NCBI GenBank assembly: GCA_963708455.1 | Contig: CAVPSQ010000003.1 | Span: 352,045 to 416,044 of the forward strand | Origin: CAIMUS01 sp963708455 | GTDB lineage: Bacteria; Pseudomonadota; Gammaproteobacteria; Competibacterales; Competibacteraceae | Length of the DNA stretch: 64,000 nucleotides | Direction: 5' to 3' | In this document: positions 1 to 9,340 of the stretch, piece after piece | Layout: every line of letters begins with the position of its first letter | Numbering within the stretch: the first letter of the stretch is position 1 | Program-made: the position numbers and the translations under genes | The notes under the pieces: model-generated | The model's database searches: none | Told to the model about the DNA's origin: nothing | The model's input: the letters and a program-made list of their open reading frames with translations, nothing else

Positions 1-989
1 CCGAAGCCAGAGATAAGCCTGTAACCGTCGCGGATAATTCGAGCACCTAGCTCGCGGGCCAAGGTCTCTAATCGAGGTGAACCTAACGGCTCGCTCACCC
101 TAGCCGCACCCGACACAAAAATGCTCTTTCGGTGCGCGAAAGCAGCAAGTGAATACAACAGTGGTTCCAGATGCTGGAACTTGTCAATCCAGACAGTCTC
201 AATCCCGAAACGAAGTAAGTCGGCCTGCCTAAGTTCCGTCTTTCTCTGTTCGTACTCGAAGTCCGCCTTCTTTTTTCCCACAAGACGTGTGGGGCGCGGA
301 GGGCTTCGCATGATGCAGAAATGCTCCCGCTGGTTCGCTCCTAGTAGAGTTCGCACCCGACTCAAAATGTAATCGACGTTTGGATCCGTAAAGCTAAAAC
401 CAACAAAGAGAAAGGTCTTGCTAATCAGGTCGCCCTTAAGGCTCTCGACAAAGAGCGGCTTCTTGCGTTCATACTGTTCATAGTCGTCTTTTGTAACAAC
501 TGCCTCATGCGGCGCGGTCACACAACCGTGCATCTTGTAAAGAATAACATCTCGGCCACGTCGCGTTTGTGCAAGATTCTCCTGGCTAATCTTGATATCG
601 ACCACCTTTCCTGCTTCCTCGAATGTCCGCTCCAATAGCTGGTCATAGTTCGTAGTCCAGACGGTTGGGATCGGTAGGCGAGCGAGTAACGCATGGTTAG
701 GCGTGCGAGCCGCGGTTCTTGTGAGTTCATCGATGAGCACTTGATTGATTCGTGCGCGGTTCTTCTTTGCGTTGACGTGATACTGCGCAATGGCTATGAG
801 ATCGCTTTCGCGGTCGATGTCAAGATGTAGTTCGGCAGCAATATCCTTGAGGAGCGATCGCCAATCTACGAAACCTGCGGCGCGTGAGAGACCTGCGCCA
901 GCGAAGAGCGCAACATCCCCTGACTCAAGAGCCGCGGCGTATCGGCGAATGAAGCGCTGATGCTCTGCCGTTGGTTTCCAGGTTTGCAT
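1..989 (-). CDS. thsA: ThsA, SIR2-SLOG NADase of Thoeris (3' end off window)
   Basis: Effector of the Thoeris antiphage system: an NAD-degrading SIR2 enzyme switched on by a cyclic ADP-ribose-type signal made by ThsB (known for the family). About 329 codons are visible without a stop before the gene leaves the window. The start is ATG at 989. The N-terminal SIR2 domain shows LFAGAGLS at residues 28-35, KMHG near 150 and VGFSFTDPN near 196. A linker then leads into a C-terminal SLOG ligand-binding domain beginning SIFVSGA near residue 289 and reaching ISGF at the edge. It lies 92 bp downstream of thsB on the same strand, the usual two-gene layout. The remaining SLOG portion cannot be judged. 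Confidence 0.9.
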   Translation of the reverse strand, partial: MQTWKPTAEHQRFIRRYAAALESGDVALFAGAGLSRAAGFVDWRSLLKDIAAELHLDIDRESDLIAIAQYHVNAKKNRARINQVLIDELTRTAARTPNHALLARLPIPTVWTTNYDQLLERTFEEAGKVVDIKISQENLAQTRRGRDVILYKMHGCVTAPHEAVVTKDDYEQYERKKPLFVESLKGDLISKTFLFVGFSFTDPNVDYILSRVRTLLGANQREHFCIMRSPPRPTRLVGKKKADFEYEQRKTELRQADLLRFGIETVWIDKFQHLEPLLYSLAAFAHRKSIFVSGAARVSEPLGSPRLETLARELGARIIRDGYRLISGF

Positions 990-1081
990 CCGTCTCTTTG
1001 CCCTACGGTATGGGTTCGTCGCGGGAAGTGGGCCCACCTGAGTGTCGACTTAGATGGCTGTGTCCTACGATTTCACATTTG

Positions 1082-1456
1082 CTACGTAAGAAGGTTCTTG
1101 AGGTTTTCCCAGTTCCACGCATACAGCCGCCCCGCATCTGGAACAGCCGTGTAGTTACCGTCCTTGTAACCAATAACTTGCACGATCTTTACACCTTCCT
1201 CGCGTGCCATCTTGACTTCCTTAAGGACGCCGGGGGCGCGATAGGTATACGGCCCCACCATCACGATCACGATGTCCGACCGCTTGATCGCAGCGCGGGC
1301 TTTGTCTTCCCATGTCTTGATTGGTGCCGCTTCCTTTAGGGAGGCATCAATAACGTCAAAAGGAGAGTCGGGTAAACGCGCCTGCCCAATGATGAAGTCC
1401 TTCAATCTCTTGTCGTTGTCAAAATCGAAACTGATAAATGCGCGTTTCTTGGCCAT
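1082..1456 (-). CDS. thsB: ThsB, TIR-like signal-producing protein of Thoeris
   Basis: A 124-residue protein starting MAKKRAFISFDFDND, with the TIR/DUF1863 fold pattern: an opening beta strand with FISF, a central DIVIVMVGP strand, and LKEVKMAREEG, where TIR proteins carry the catalytic glutamate. In Thoeris, ThsB senses phage and makes the nucleotide signal that activates ThsA. I chose ATG 1456 because GGAG lies six bases upstream; a TTG four codons further out (1468) is less likely. The gene immediately precedes thsA on the same strand. It is short for the family but complete to its TAG stop. Confidence 0.85.
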   Translation of the reverse strand: MAKKRAFISFDFDNDKRLKDFIIGQARLPDSPFDVIDASLKEAAPIKTWEDKARAAIKRSDIVIVMVGPYTYRAPGVLKEVKMAREEGVKIVQVIGYKDGNYTAVPDAGRLYAWNWENLKNLLT

Positions 1457-2008
1457 TGTGATCTCCAATAATTGCGACGACGCCTAACTAATGATTCTAT
1501 AGTTTCCACATAACGTAATTCGACACCCTAAGTGGTGCTCCAAATTACGCCAAATGTGGTATCTAATTCGGCAAAGCTAACCAAAGTTGCTGTTTTCACT
1601 ATCACTCCTCCTGCAAAAGGCGTGACTCTACAAAAAGTCTTATCCACCCTCCATCCAGAGCGAATAAGTCCGGTGTACATGATCAGATCAGCCATAAAGA
1701 TCGATTGAAACACTCAGGTTGCCACCCTACACCATCCTTGCAGGTAGACCATGCTCCCCCAAACAAACCCATTATATTATGAATGGAACTGACGAGGGCA
1801 TTTGTCAAGGAAGAAATACAACAGAACCGCAAGGCCAACAGTCCCCACCTGAGCCGGGCTACACGCGGCTCCCACCTGACTTGACGACGGCCGTCAGAGC
1901 CGCGACCGTCAACGCTCCTGATGCCCTGCCAGCCGCCACGCCGGTATCTGACCCCGCGTCCATCGGCTGAAGTCGCCGCCAGATACGGACGGCGCCCAAC
2001 CGTGTGCC
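1457..2008. other. Intergenic region upstream of thsB
   Basis: About 550 bp with no ORF that looks coding. Short ORFs on both strands lack ribosome sites and recognisable motifs. The part nearest thsB is AT-richer and is the likely promoter area for the Thoeris operon, but I cannot place -35/-10 boxes with confidence. Confidence 0.5.
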
Positions 2009-2037
2009 AAAAAAAAGCCGAGACGGGGAGTCTCGGC
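2009..2037 (-). terminator. Rho-independent terminator
   Basis: Read on the minus strand, a perfect 8-bp stem GCCGAGAC/GTCTCGGC (2017-2024 with 2030-2037) with a 5-base loop is followed by eight T residues (2009-2016). It lies about 90 bp downstream of the lytic transglycosylase stop codon and should end that operon. Confidence 0.9.
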
Positions 2038-2128
2038 GGACAAACCACCTTAATGAGGGTAGGTGGTAGAAACCACCCCAAGGAGGAGGGAAATGGGGTG
2101 GTGGGGGAACAGAATCCAATACGCTTCC

Positions 2129-3001
2129 TTAGTGAGAGTGAGCGGCGCTAAAGTTCCAACCGGTGACCGCCAGCCTATCACTGCCATACAGCGCCAGCCG
2201 TTCGTTAACCCGCCGGACGTACTCCCTGGTTTCCGCCGGCGCGGACCGTTCCAGCCGTGCCCGCACCTCCGCCACGGCGCCGGGCGGATTGGTTCCGATA
2301 AGGTAGCGGGTCACCCGGTCCGGTCCCCAGTTATAGGCTGCCAGTGCCAGGTCGCGCCGCACCTCCCAGGGCAACCAGGCCGGTATGTAGTCATCCAGCA
2401 CCAGCCGCAGGTAAGCAGTTCCCAGCAGGATATTGAAGTCCGGGTTGGACAGTTGTTGCGGGGTAGGCGGAGTGGCGAAGGCATCGCCGGTGATATAGCG
2501 AAGTGCTTCCACCCCGCCCTTATGGGGCACCAGTTGCATCAAACCCTGGGCGTTCCTGGGACTGAGAGCAGCGGGGTTGAAGCTGGATTCGATGTGGATG
2601 ACGGCGAAGATCAGCGCCGGCGGCAGTCCGAAACGGGTGGCATGACGCTCGACCAGGGGACGGTAACGGTCAGCGGCGGCAGGGATAAATGCCCCGCGGT
2701 CAGGCTGGACGATCCGCGAATTCCAGCTAATCGGCGCCGGACCGCGACTTGTCAGTGGTGAGGACAGTGGCGCTGCTGGCTGCAACGGCGCCGGTCGTTC
2801 GTCCCAGAGCGATAGCGCCCGTCGGCCAGGACGCCGCTCGCGCCGGTGGCCGGTATCGGGAACCGGAAACAGGGTTATCACAGCGGTTCCCGCCGGCTCG
2901 TCCCACAGCAAGCGCGGTCTGGATTTACCACCGGCCTGGGCAGCGGGTGATGCCACCAGGAGGCCGGTCAGGAGGACGACGGTCAGGTTACGCATCGGCA
3001 T
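2129..3001 (-). CDS. Lytic transglycosylase (SLT fold), exported
   Basis: A 290-residue secreted murein hydrolase. Residues 1-23 form a signal peptide (MPMRNLTVVLLTGLL then ASPAAQAG). A low-complexity Arg/Pro linker follows, then an SLT domain. HIESSFNP puts the catalytic glutamate near residue 138, followed by GLMQLVP and AAYNWGP, the standard family motifs. The longer upstream reading was rejected: ATG 3001 overlaps the stop of the preceding gene (TGATG), indicating translational coupling. With its MobI-like partner, it resembles the cell-wall-opening gene of conjugative elements. A terminator follows at 2009-2037. Confidence 0.85.
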   Translation of the reverse strand: MPMRNLTVVLLTGLLVASPAAQAGGKSRPRLLWDEPAGTAVITLFPVPDTGHRRERRPGRRALSLWDERPAPLQPAAPLSSPLTSRGPAPISWNSRIVQPDRGAFIPAAADRYRPLVERHATRFGLPPALIFAVIHIESSFNPAALSPRNAQGLMQLVPHKGGVEALRYITGDAFATPPTPQQLSNPDFNILLGTAYLRLVLDDYIPAWLPWEVRRDLALAAYNWGPDRVTRYLIGTNPPGAVAEVRARLERSAPAETREYVRRVNERLALYGSDRLAVTGWNFSAAHSH

Positions 3002-3501
3002 CACCGCCTGACGAGACCGTCCCTGTGAGGCGGCTTTATCAGTTGCCGCCGGATCTGCTGCCGCAACCTGACCAGCGCGGCGGCGCGGCGGCGCAACTCG
3101 GCGAAATGACTCTCGTATTCCAGGATCAGTGGCAGTTCCCAGGAGCGTGCACTGCGCCGGAATACTTCCTCTCGATAATGGTAGCCCCGGCCCTTGCGGA
3201 AATGGTCGGAGAACACGTAACGGCGCCCGGTCTGCGGATTGATCGTGCGGGTGTATTGCTGCCGGAACCACTCGATCAGCAGCGTGTTGTGGTGGAGCCG
3301 GCAGCGCACGCGGATATAGCCTCTGTCGCTGGCCGGACGATCACTGGAAGCTTCCAGATGCCGCGCCCAGTAATCATCCACCAGGGTACGGGCCTCCTGC
3401 ACCAGTTGCTCAAGCCGCGTTTCCAGGAGGGCGATCAGCCGCAAACCGAAGGCGGCATTCTGTCTCGGCAGGCGCCGCCGGTGCCGGCGCGTCAGGCTCA
3501 T
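3001..3501 (-). CDS. Small basic protein, MobI-like (tentative)
   Basis: A 166-residue, very basic protein with helical N- and C-termini and a central segment RGYIRVRCRLHHN then SIEW-like LLIEWFRQQ. This recalls the conjugative MobI(A/C) family of integrating elements, which helps initiate transfer at oriT; I am matching from memory of the family pattern only. It is coupled to the downstream lytic transglycosylase by overlapping stop and start codons, a pairing that makes sense for conjugation. It could also be an unrelated nucleic-acid-binding protein. Confidence 0.5.
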   Translation of the reverse strand: MSLTRRHRRRLPRQNAAFGLRLIALLETRLEQLVQEARTLVDDYWARHLEASSDRPASDRGYIRVRCRLHHNTLLIEWFRQQYTRTINPQTGRRYVFSDHFRKGRGYHYREEVFRRSARSWELPLILEYESHFAELRRRAAALVRLRQQIRRQLIKPPHRDGLVRR

Positions 3502-4206
3502 TGGCCATGCTCATTTCCCAAATACTTAACTGTTTGGAGGACCTGTCGTCTGTTCCAAATTAAGCGGTCGCGCTGGGCGAACTGAATTTCCCACTCATTG
3601 GGTTCTCACCTCGGGTTGGCTCAAAGTAATTTGGGCAGACCCATCTCGTGGTTCGGCGGGCGATTTCCTTACTTCAGGAAACCACCCTGATGCTCCAAAG
3701 TAATTTGGTACAGACGGCAAATGCGACAGGTATTGCCAGCCGGGGCCAGTTTAGCCGGCGGCAGGAACGGCTATGGCGTTGAAAGACGCCGCCTGGAAAG
3801 CGCTTTTAGCCCTATTGCCAGAGAATCGACTGGGATGGCAGGCGCGACGCTGGAGGCCGCTGAAGGAGGCGGCTCTGGGAACACAGTCGCTGTGATGGGT
3901 AGCGTGCTCCCAGAGGATCGACATCCGGCCGGGGGGCGGGAAAATGTATCCGGTGTACCGGCGGTGCACTTTTACAGTACCGATAGCGGCTCGCCGGATA
4001 ATGACACGGCGATAAGGATACCGCCTGTGCACGGCGTGAAGACAACACCGTTAGCTGAACCACTCTGAATTGAACCCGTGCATGTTCAGTGCACCCGCAG
4101 AGTACTCATCCGGCGAATAAGGGCCTCCGAGAGGGTTCTTTCAGACGCATGCCGGTCCTGAAACCCGCTTATCCTGGGCGCTGGCACATCACTACGGGAA
4201 CTCTCC
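3502..4206. promoter_or_regulatory. Gene-free region with three copies of AATTTGG(N1-2)CAGAC
   Basis: About 700 bp with no convincing gene. Three copies of one motif occur upstream of the MobI-like gene: 3548-3561 (inverted), 3628-3640 and 3702-3715 (direct). The two direct copies share the longer core CAAAGTAATTTGG, which is itself nearly palindromic. Spacing and orientation fit operator sites for the MobI-like/transglycosylase operon; this is inference. Confidence 0.4.
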
Positions 4207-4317
4207 ATGTTCTGTCTTGGCCTCGATATCGGCTATTCCAACATGAAACTGGCGCTGGGCGATCTGGGCGGCAGTCAGCCCCGTCTGCTGCTCCATCCCG
4301 CCGGCGCCGCACCGGTG
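4207..4317 (+). pseudogene. ParM/StbA-like plasmid actin, N-terminal stub
   Basis: The first 37 codons encode MFCLGLDIGYSNMKLALGD and a following PAGAAP. The LDIGYSNxKLA stretch is the phosphate-1 motif of actin-like ATPases that segregate plasmids and integrative elements. Coding stops exactly where the terminal repeat of the insertion sequence begins at 4318; the open frame beyond it (to 4410) is IS sequence. The rest of the gene is not on the far side of the IS, so it was deleted, not simply interrupted. Confidence 0.6.
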
Positions 4318-6343
4318 GGCCATGATCATCGTTTCGGCCATTACCTCATGCGACGGCTCTCAAGAGGGGTTTCGCCGCTGGCGGTGATAGCCGTTTCCGT
4401 GCTGGCCTAGCCGGCCTCGGGACGTGGTCCAGTAACCACTCGAAGAGGTCGGCCGGTTTGCTGCCAAAGAAGCGTTCGGCCGGAGTGGTGCCATCGGGAC
4501 GGCGGATGAAATAGTTGTGGATGGTCGTCAACGCGGCCAGCTTGCGGGGACGGATCCGATGCAGATGATGGTGGTGCAACGCTAATTGCCCATTGCGGCC
4601 TTCGACACAGGAACTGGAGCGCTGAAACAGCTGGGCGCTTTCGGTAGCGACCTGTTCGATCAGGACCAACTCGTCGGGTGGCAGTCCGGTCAACGGACTC
4701 CCCGGCGCCTGGAGGGGGGCGAGCAACTCGGTGGCGTGGTGTTGCAGGCGCTGCCGGTGCGCGCGGTCGGTGGTTTGCGCGGCCACCCGACGCAAATACA
4801 ACGCCGGAATCAGTTGGTTCAAGACGACGCTTTCTACTTGCGGCGCCAGGTCGAGCGCCTCGATCTTGGCGGTCACGGTCATGATGAAGAACGTCACCGT
4901 CGCCAGCAGGTCGGTGACCACCCGCCGCGCCTTTTGCAGCCGCTCGCGACAGCGCTGCGACAGCGAGGCGGTGTCGGCGACCTGCTCGAGGTGGGCAAAT
5001 GCTTGCTCCAACTGGCGCTCTACGTCGGCGGTACTTTGGGGCTGAGCCGTTTCCAGATGATAGGGATGATAGGCGCGGCTGATGGCCTGAATCGCCTGCT
5101 GGGCCTGGGCTTGCTGGGCTTGTGCCTCCTCCAGCGCGACCTCGGCAGCGGTGACTTGCCATTGCGCCTGCCGAAGCCGGTGGTCGCGCGCCGGTGAGGG
5201 GCCGGGACTCGACGGGGCGCCGCTGGCCACCGCCTGGGACTGACGCTCTCGTTCTCGGGTGGCCGTGGTCAGCGCCTGTTCGGCCTGCCGGGTCTGGGCC
5301 GCCAACGCCCCCGCGGTGCCTTTCACTACCTCCTGCTGGACGTGGAACAGATCGGGTGAATGGTGCGCCCCCAAGGTCTGTTCGACGTGGCACCGAATCG
5401 CTTGCGCCTCATCGCTGGTCGACTGAATGACCTGCACCGGCAACTCCTTGAGCGCTTCGGCCATCGCCCCTTGCCACGCGGCGGCCATCCGCGTGGGCGC
5501 ATCCTGTTCCAGCAGAATAAAGTTGGACACCGGCTCGAGAGCCACCCAACACGGCTCGGGATGAAACGTTTCATCCTGGCAGGTGGTGATCTTCTGCGAA
5601 GGCATCGCCTTAGCCAAGCGAGCCTTCTCCTGCTGTCCAAAGTGGACGGTGGCGGTCTCGATCACCGTCCCTACCTGCTGCTGCGAGCCATAAGCGGCGG
5701 CCACAAAGCGATTCAACCCGGTCAATTCCAACCACACGCACACCAACCGGATCCCACCACTACCGAGCAGCGTAATCACCACGTGGGCGGCGACCAGCAA
5801 GCGATGTAGCAACACCAGTCCCTCCGGCGACTCAAAAAAAGTCACTACCGCCGGCGTCGCCTCCAGCGCCTCCTGGCGGTGCTGCCCATACTGCAACGTG
5901 CTCCGGGGAATCCCCACCTGCTCGGCCACGTGCCGGTGCGAACCTGGCTCGTTATCCGCCAACGCCGTCTCTGCCTCCTGCAACTTGAGTACTTGTGTGG
6001 CCCGCTCCCAGCGCTTCATGAGTCAATCCCTCGCGGCGTTAGATCACGGCTCGCACCACGACACCACTCCCCTGAGGTCGCTGATAACCGCTCCAGGCAA
6101 ACTAGAAACCGACACCGTTTTGGTCTACAGTAGCTCATGGTGGAATCCCCCTTTACCCCGTATTGGTTGGCGCCATACATGATAAAGGTTGCTTCGGGTT
6201 CCGCCACTTTTCAGCCTCCGGCTTGGCTAGATCAACCCTCAGTTCATCCAATTCCACCCAGCCAGAGAGGTGTTTTGCAGCGTTGAGCAATCCCTCTCGT
6301 TATCCGGCAGGGGGCCGCAATGGCCGAAACGATGATCATGGCC
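4318..6343 (-). mobile_element. Insertion sequence, 2.03 kb, perfect 25-bp terminal repeats
   Basis: Perfect 25-bp inverted repeats bound it at 4318-4342 and 6319-6343; each outer end begins GGCCATGATCATCG. It encodes one large transposase (4346-6019, minus), with about 300 bp between its start codon and the right repeat. No target duplication is evident, and two unrelated genes (ParM-like on the left, DUF4062 ATPase on the right) are cut at its two ends, which points to an IS-mediated deletion. Confidence 0.85.
4346..6019 (-). CDS. DDE transposase, large (DUF6399-like)
   Basis: A 557-residue transposase. The N-terminus carries a helix-turn-helix of the type VAEQVGIPRSTLQ. ITTCQDETFHPEPCW holds a likely catalytic aspartate, and SSSCVEGRNGQLALHHH holds the late glutamate. 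A Gln/Ala-rich coiled-coil insertion (roughly residues 230-320) separates the catalytic segments. I recognise the pattern from transposases annotated with a DUF6399 region but cannot name the IS family. The frame is intact, so the element could still be active. Confidence 0.75.
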   Translation of the reverse strand: MKRWERATQVLKLQEAETALADNEPGSHRHVAEQVGIPRSTLQYGQHRQEALEATPAVVTFFESPEGLVLLHRLLVAAHVVITLLGSGGIRLVCVWLELTGLNRFVAAAYGSQQQVGTVIETATVHFGQQEKARLAKAMPSQKITTCQDETFHPEPCWVALEPVSNFILLEQDAPTRMAAAWQGAMAEALKELPVQVIQSTSDEAQAIRCHVEQTLGAHHSPDLFHVQQEVVKGTAGALAAQTRQAEQALTTATRERERQSQAVASGAPSSPGPSPARDHRLRQAQWQVTAAEVALEEAQAQQAQAQQAIQAISRAYHPYHLETAQPQSTADVERQLEQAFAHLEQVADTASLSQRCRERLQKARRVVTDLLATVTFFIMTVTAKIEALDLAPQVESVVLNQLIPALYLRRVAAQTTDRAHRQRLQHHATELLAPLQAPGSPLTGLPPDELVLIEQVATESAQLFQRSSSCVEGRNGQLALHHHHLHRIRPRKLAALTTIHNYFIRRPDGTTPAERFFGSKPADLFEWLLDHVPRPARPARKRLSPPAAKPLLRAVA

Positions 6344-7681
6344 GCGAAGCGGCTTGAAGCTGCCAAGGCTCTTCATCCAAGGCCCTTGAGGTTACGATGG
6401 CCTCTTCGTTTAATTGAATCGAACCATCAATACCAACTTGCACAGGGAGGGGGGCGAACTCAAAATAAAGAGCCAAGCGTTCATGAACGGTGCGTTTGTC
6501 TTCAGCCGTTGGTAGATACTTCTTCTCGACAGCAGTGCGGAGGTATGAGTTGGAAAAAGTCAGCAGACCTGCGCGGGCAGCAAATCCAACTTCGGATGCT
6601 AAAAAGAATGGTGTCCATTTTGCGTGCGGCATCGGTTCACGTGGTTCTTCGCGAATGTATTTGAGTAGGTTAAGCATTTCGGCTTCAGAACGCCGCTCTG
6701 AATATGCTCTGAATACGTCGAAAGTTGGCTGCCTGCCGAGCAGGTCGAGGATTTCGGCTTCCGACAAGCCACGTCGTGCGGCCCAAATTAGGCTAAGGCT
6801 TTGGCGGACAAGGTCAACGCCAAAGTCCTGTTCCCAGCGAGTGAGGATACGGCCGAAGAGTTCGGGCAGGTCGGGGGCGGAGAGATAGTCGGTGGCCTTG
6901 GCTTTCAGTTCCTCGTGTTTACCGAATTGGCGCAATTCGCCCAACACGGCACGCAGGTAGAGGGCGTTGCAGGCGGCGGGGGTCGATTCCAGTTTCGCTA
7001 CGATGTCCGGCGGCGGGGTCTTGCTGAAAATCTTGAAGTAGGCCAGCGCCGCCGGCGCGATGTCAGCCTGCGCAAACAGCGGCACGTTCAGTTCCAGCCA
7101 GTCGCGCTTGCGCATGGCTTCGAGGCTCTCGCCCGGCAGCGAGGAGAGGAGCACGCAGAAATTCGTCGGGAAGACGACCGGCAGCCAGCCAAGTTGCCGG
7201 GCCACGTCGTCACCGGCAAGCTGGTTGAGCGCATCAAGCACGAGCACGACCCGGCGCAAGCCGGCGGCCTTCACCGTCCAATCGTTGAGCGCGGTGCTCA
7301 GGGCGTCGGGTTGGAGCGGGAGGTCTTCGGGGATGGCGAAGGCGCGCTTGAGTTCGCCGAGGATACGGCGCACCAGTCCCTGCCAGTCGGCGCTGTCCGG
7401 CGTGCTGCCAATGTAGTGCTGGATAATGAGGTCGTCGGGATGGTCCTTTTGCCAGCGGCCCAACCACTCGGCCAGGAGTGCGGATTTTCCGCAGCCGGAT
7501 TCGCCGGTTAGGACGAGCGGTTTGCCGACAGTGGAGGCGTGCTCATCCAAACGGCGAAGTAGGTCTTCACGTCCGATGAACGCGAGGCGGCGGCTGTGCG
7601 CGTAAGCTTCGTGGCGCGCGGTTTCCTGGTCCAGCGCGTCGGGCGTTTGGCCTCTGGGATAGAGCCGATCGATTAGCTTGG
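6344..7681 (-). pseudogene. DUF4062-STAND ATPase no. 1, C-terminal part
   Basis: The ATPase half of a split gene whose start is at 11368. Coding runs from 7681, where the nested insertion ends, with sequence such as LIDRLYPRGQTPD and LAFIGREDLLRRLDEH. It includes Walker A GESGCGKS, Walker B VVLVLDALNQL and the winged-helix-like tail, and runs into the IS repeat at 6343. The C-terminal sensor or effector domain is therefore missing. The gene is interrupted twice and cannot be functional. The parent protein belongs to the same class as the intact gene at 17113. Confidence 0.85.
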
Positions 7682-7983
7682 CAGCAATTCCCGCTCTAAT
7701 GCAGCGGCGCCAGTAGCTAATTGATCAGTAATTACACAAGAATCATAACAACAAAAACTACCCTGACTTCCTCGGAAGCCATAATAAACGACTCTCATTT
7801 TAACCACTTTCTTTCAACACACTCATTCATCAAAACAACTATGGTTTTTATCAGCAATTATGATGTATCGGGTTCCAATACCCCACCCTTATGCCCATAA
7901 ATCATCGCTAACCATAAGCTCTCCCAACTGGTAATAAAATACTCCTTAAATAATCCCTTTAACTCACCCGTTTACCCACAATT

Positions 7984-9328
7984 TTATCCATCCTCGGCGT
8001 AAGCCAATTGGTGAGACTCAAAGGCGATGGCAAACGCTCTGACCTTCTGTAGGCCTTCCCAGATCGCCTTGGGACCGGGGTGACCGTCGTGCTTGCGGCC
8101 GAGAAACCCGCCAAAGCCCGCGATCAGCCGCACCATCTGGCCCAGGGGTGGGGGCGTTTCCGGTGGCGGGCAGCGATGGGCCACGATCCAGGCCGCCTGC
8201 CATTCCTCGGGATCAAAGACGACGTCACACGGCAAGTTCGGGCAGTCGCGCCCCCAGGTCACCAAGTGCAGAATCCGCCAGGCGATAATGAGGTAAATGA
8301 CCAAGGCCCGTTCCAACCGCTCCAGGGTACCCAGTTGCAGCGCCTCGACCCGGCAACCCGATTTCAAAATCCTGAAAAAAATTTCCACCAGCCAGCGGCG
8401 ACGATACCCATCAATGAGTTCCACTACGGCTTCGAGCGTCTCCGCCGTCCGATTCGTCAGCAGTCGCCATTCGATTGCCTTCTCGCCCGCCGGCGGGTGT
8501 TCCTCGCGGGCCAGGACAGCCGTCACGGTCACCGCCGATGTGCCGTGATGCGCCGGCAGCGTCACCGCTTGCCGGTACAGCGTTTGCCGCACGAGACGGG
8601 CCGGGCGGTCCGGTGCCGCCGGCAGCCGGAATTCCACTTCCCCCAGCGGTTCATCCCGCGCCAGCCGATCCCACAGCTTCTCGCCTGTGGTCGTGTTGCG
8701 GTTGTGCTGGGCTCGCACCAGCCAGTCCGCCGGGTGGCCGCGCTCGGCGGCCAGGTCCATCAACGCCCGGATATCGCCTTCCCGGTCGGTGACGTAGACC
8801 AGCCGGCTCGCGGGCACCCGCTCGGCCAACTCGGCGACGATCGCGTAGCCTTCCAGCCAGCGCGTACTTTCCTTGACCTGCGGTACGTCCTTGGGTGGGC
8901 GGGCCCAGATCCCAGGCATCCACCACCCCCAAGGCCACCCCCGCCGGCGTCACCACCAGGGTCGGATGCACGTACAGGCCATGCTGAGCCTCGTAGCTCA
9001 ACCGCCCCAGCCCGGCAATCCCCGGTTGCGAGGTGAAATCCAACTCGGTGGTATCTTGAATGCACAACAAGACCGCCTGGCCCTGCATCCGCTCGACCGT
9101 CCGCTCGGTATGCACCTCCAGGATCTCGCGCCACTCCAACGCCGGGTTATTCAGCAACCGATAAGCCGCCTTGGTCTCCGCCCAGCCGCCGCAGGCCAAC
9201 GGAATGCTCCCTGTCGGTTGAGCCGACAGATCGTCCACCAGCTTGATCAAGCGTTGGGTCCGTCGCGCATCTCCTATCTCCAGGGTCTCAAACTCTTGTT
9301 GCGCCCAGCTCATCCCACCACCCCACAA
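7984..9328 (-). pseudogene. Tn5/IS50-like transposase, frameshifted
   Basis: Two overlapping frames together give a full transposase. The first (9328 to about 8911) has SWAQQEFETLEIGDARRTQR and LCIQDTTELDF (first catalytic Asp). The second (from about 8915 down to 7984) has YVTDREGDIRAL (second Asp) and WLVEIFFRILKSGCRVE (Glu, YREK-type signature). One extra G in a GGG run around 8910 breaks the frame between DAW and IWARPP. The order DDE with a YREK box is that of IS4-superfamily, Tn5-type enzymes. Confidence 0.85.
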
Positions 9329-9340
9329 GGTTATAAAAAC

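Noticed and set aside
1683..2151. Overlapping ORFs on both strands before the transglycosylase
   Set aside because: No ribosome sites, Arg/Pro/Trp-rich noise, and a terminator lies inside them.
3721..4068. ORFs on both strands upstream of the ParM stub
   Set aside because: No start signals or recognisable sequence; treated as gene-free.
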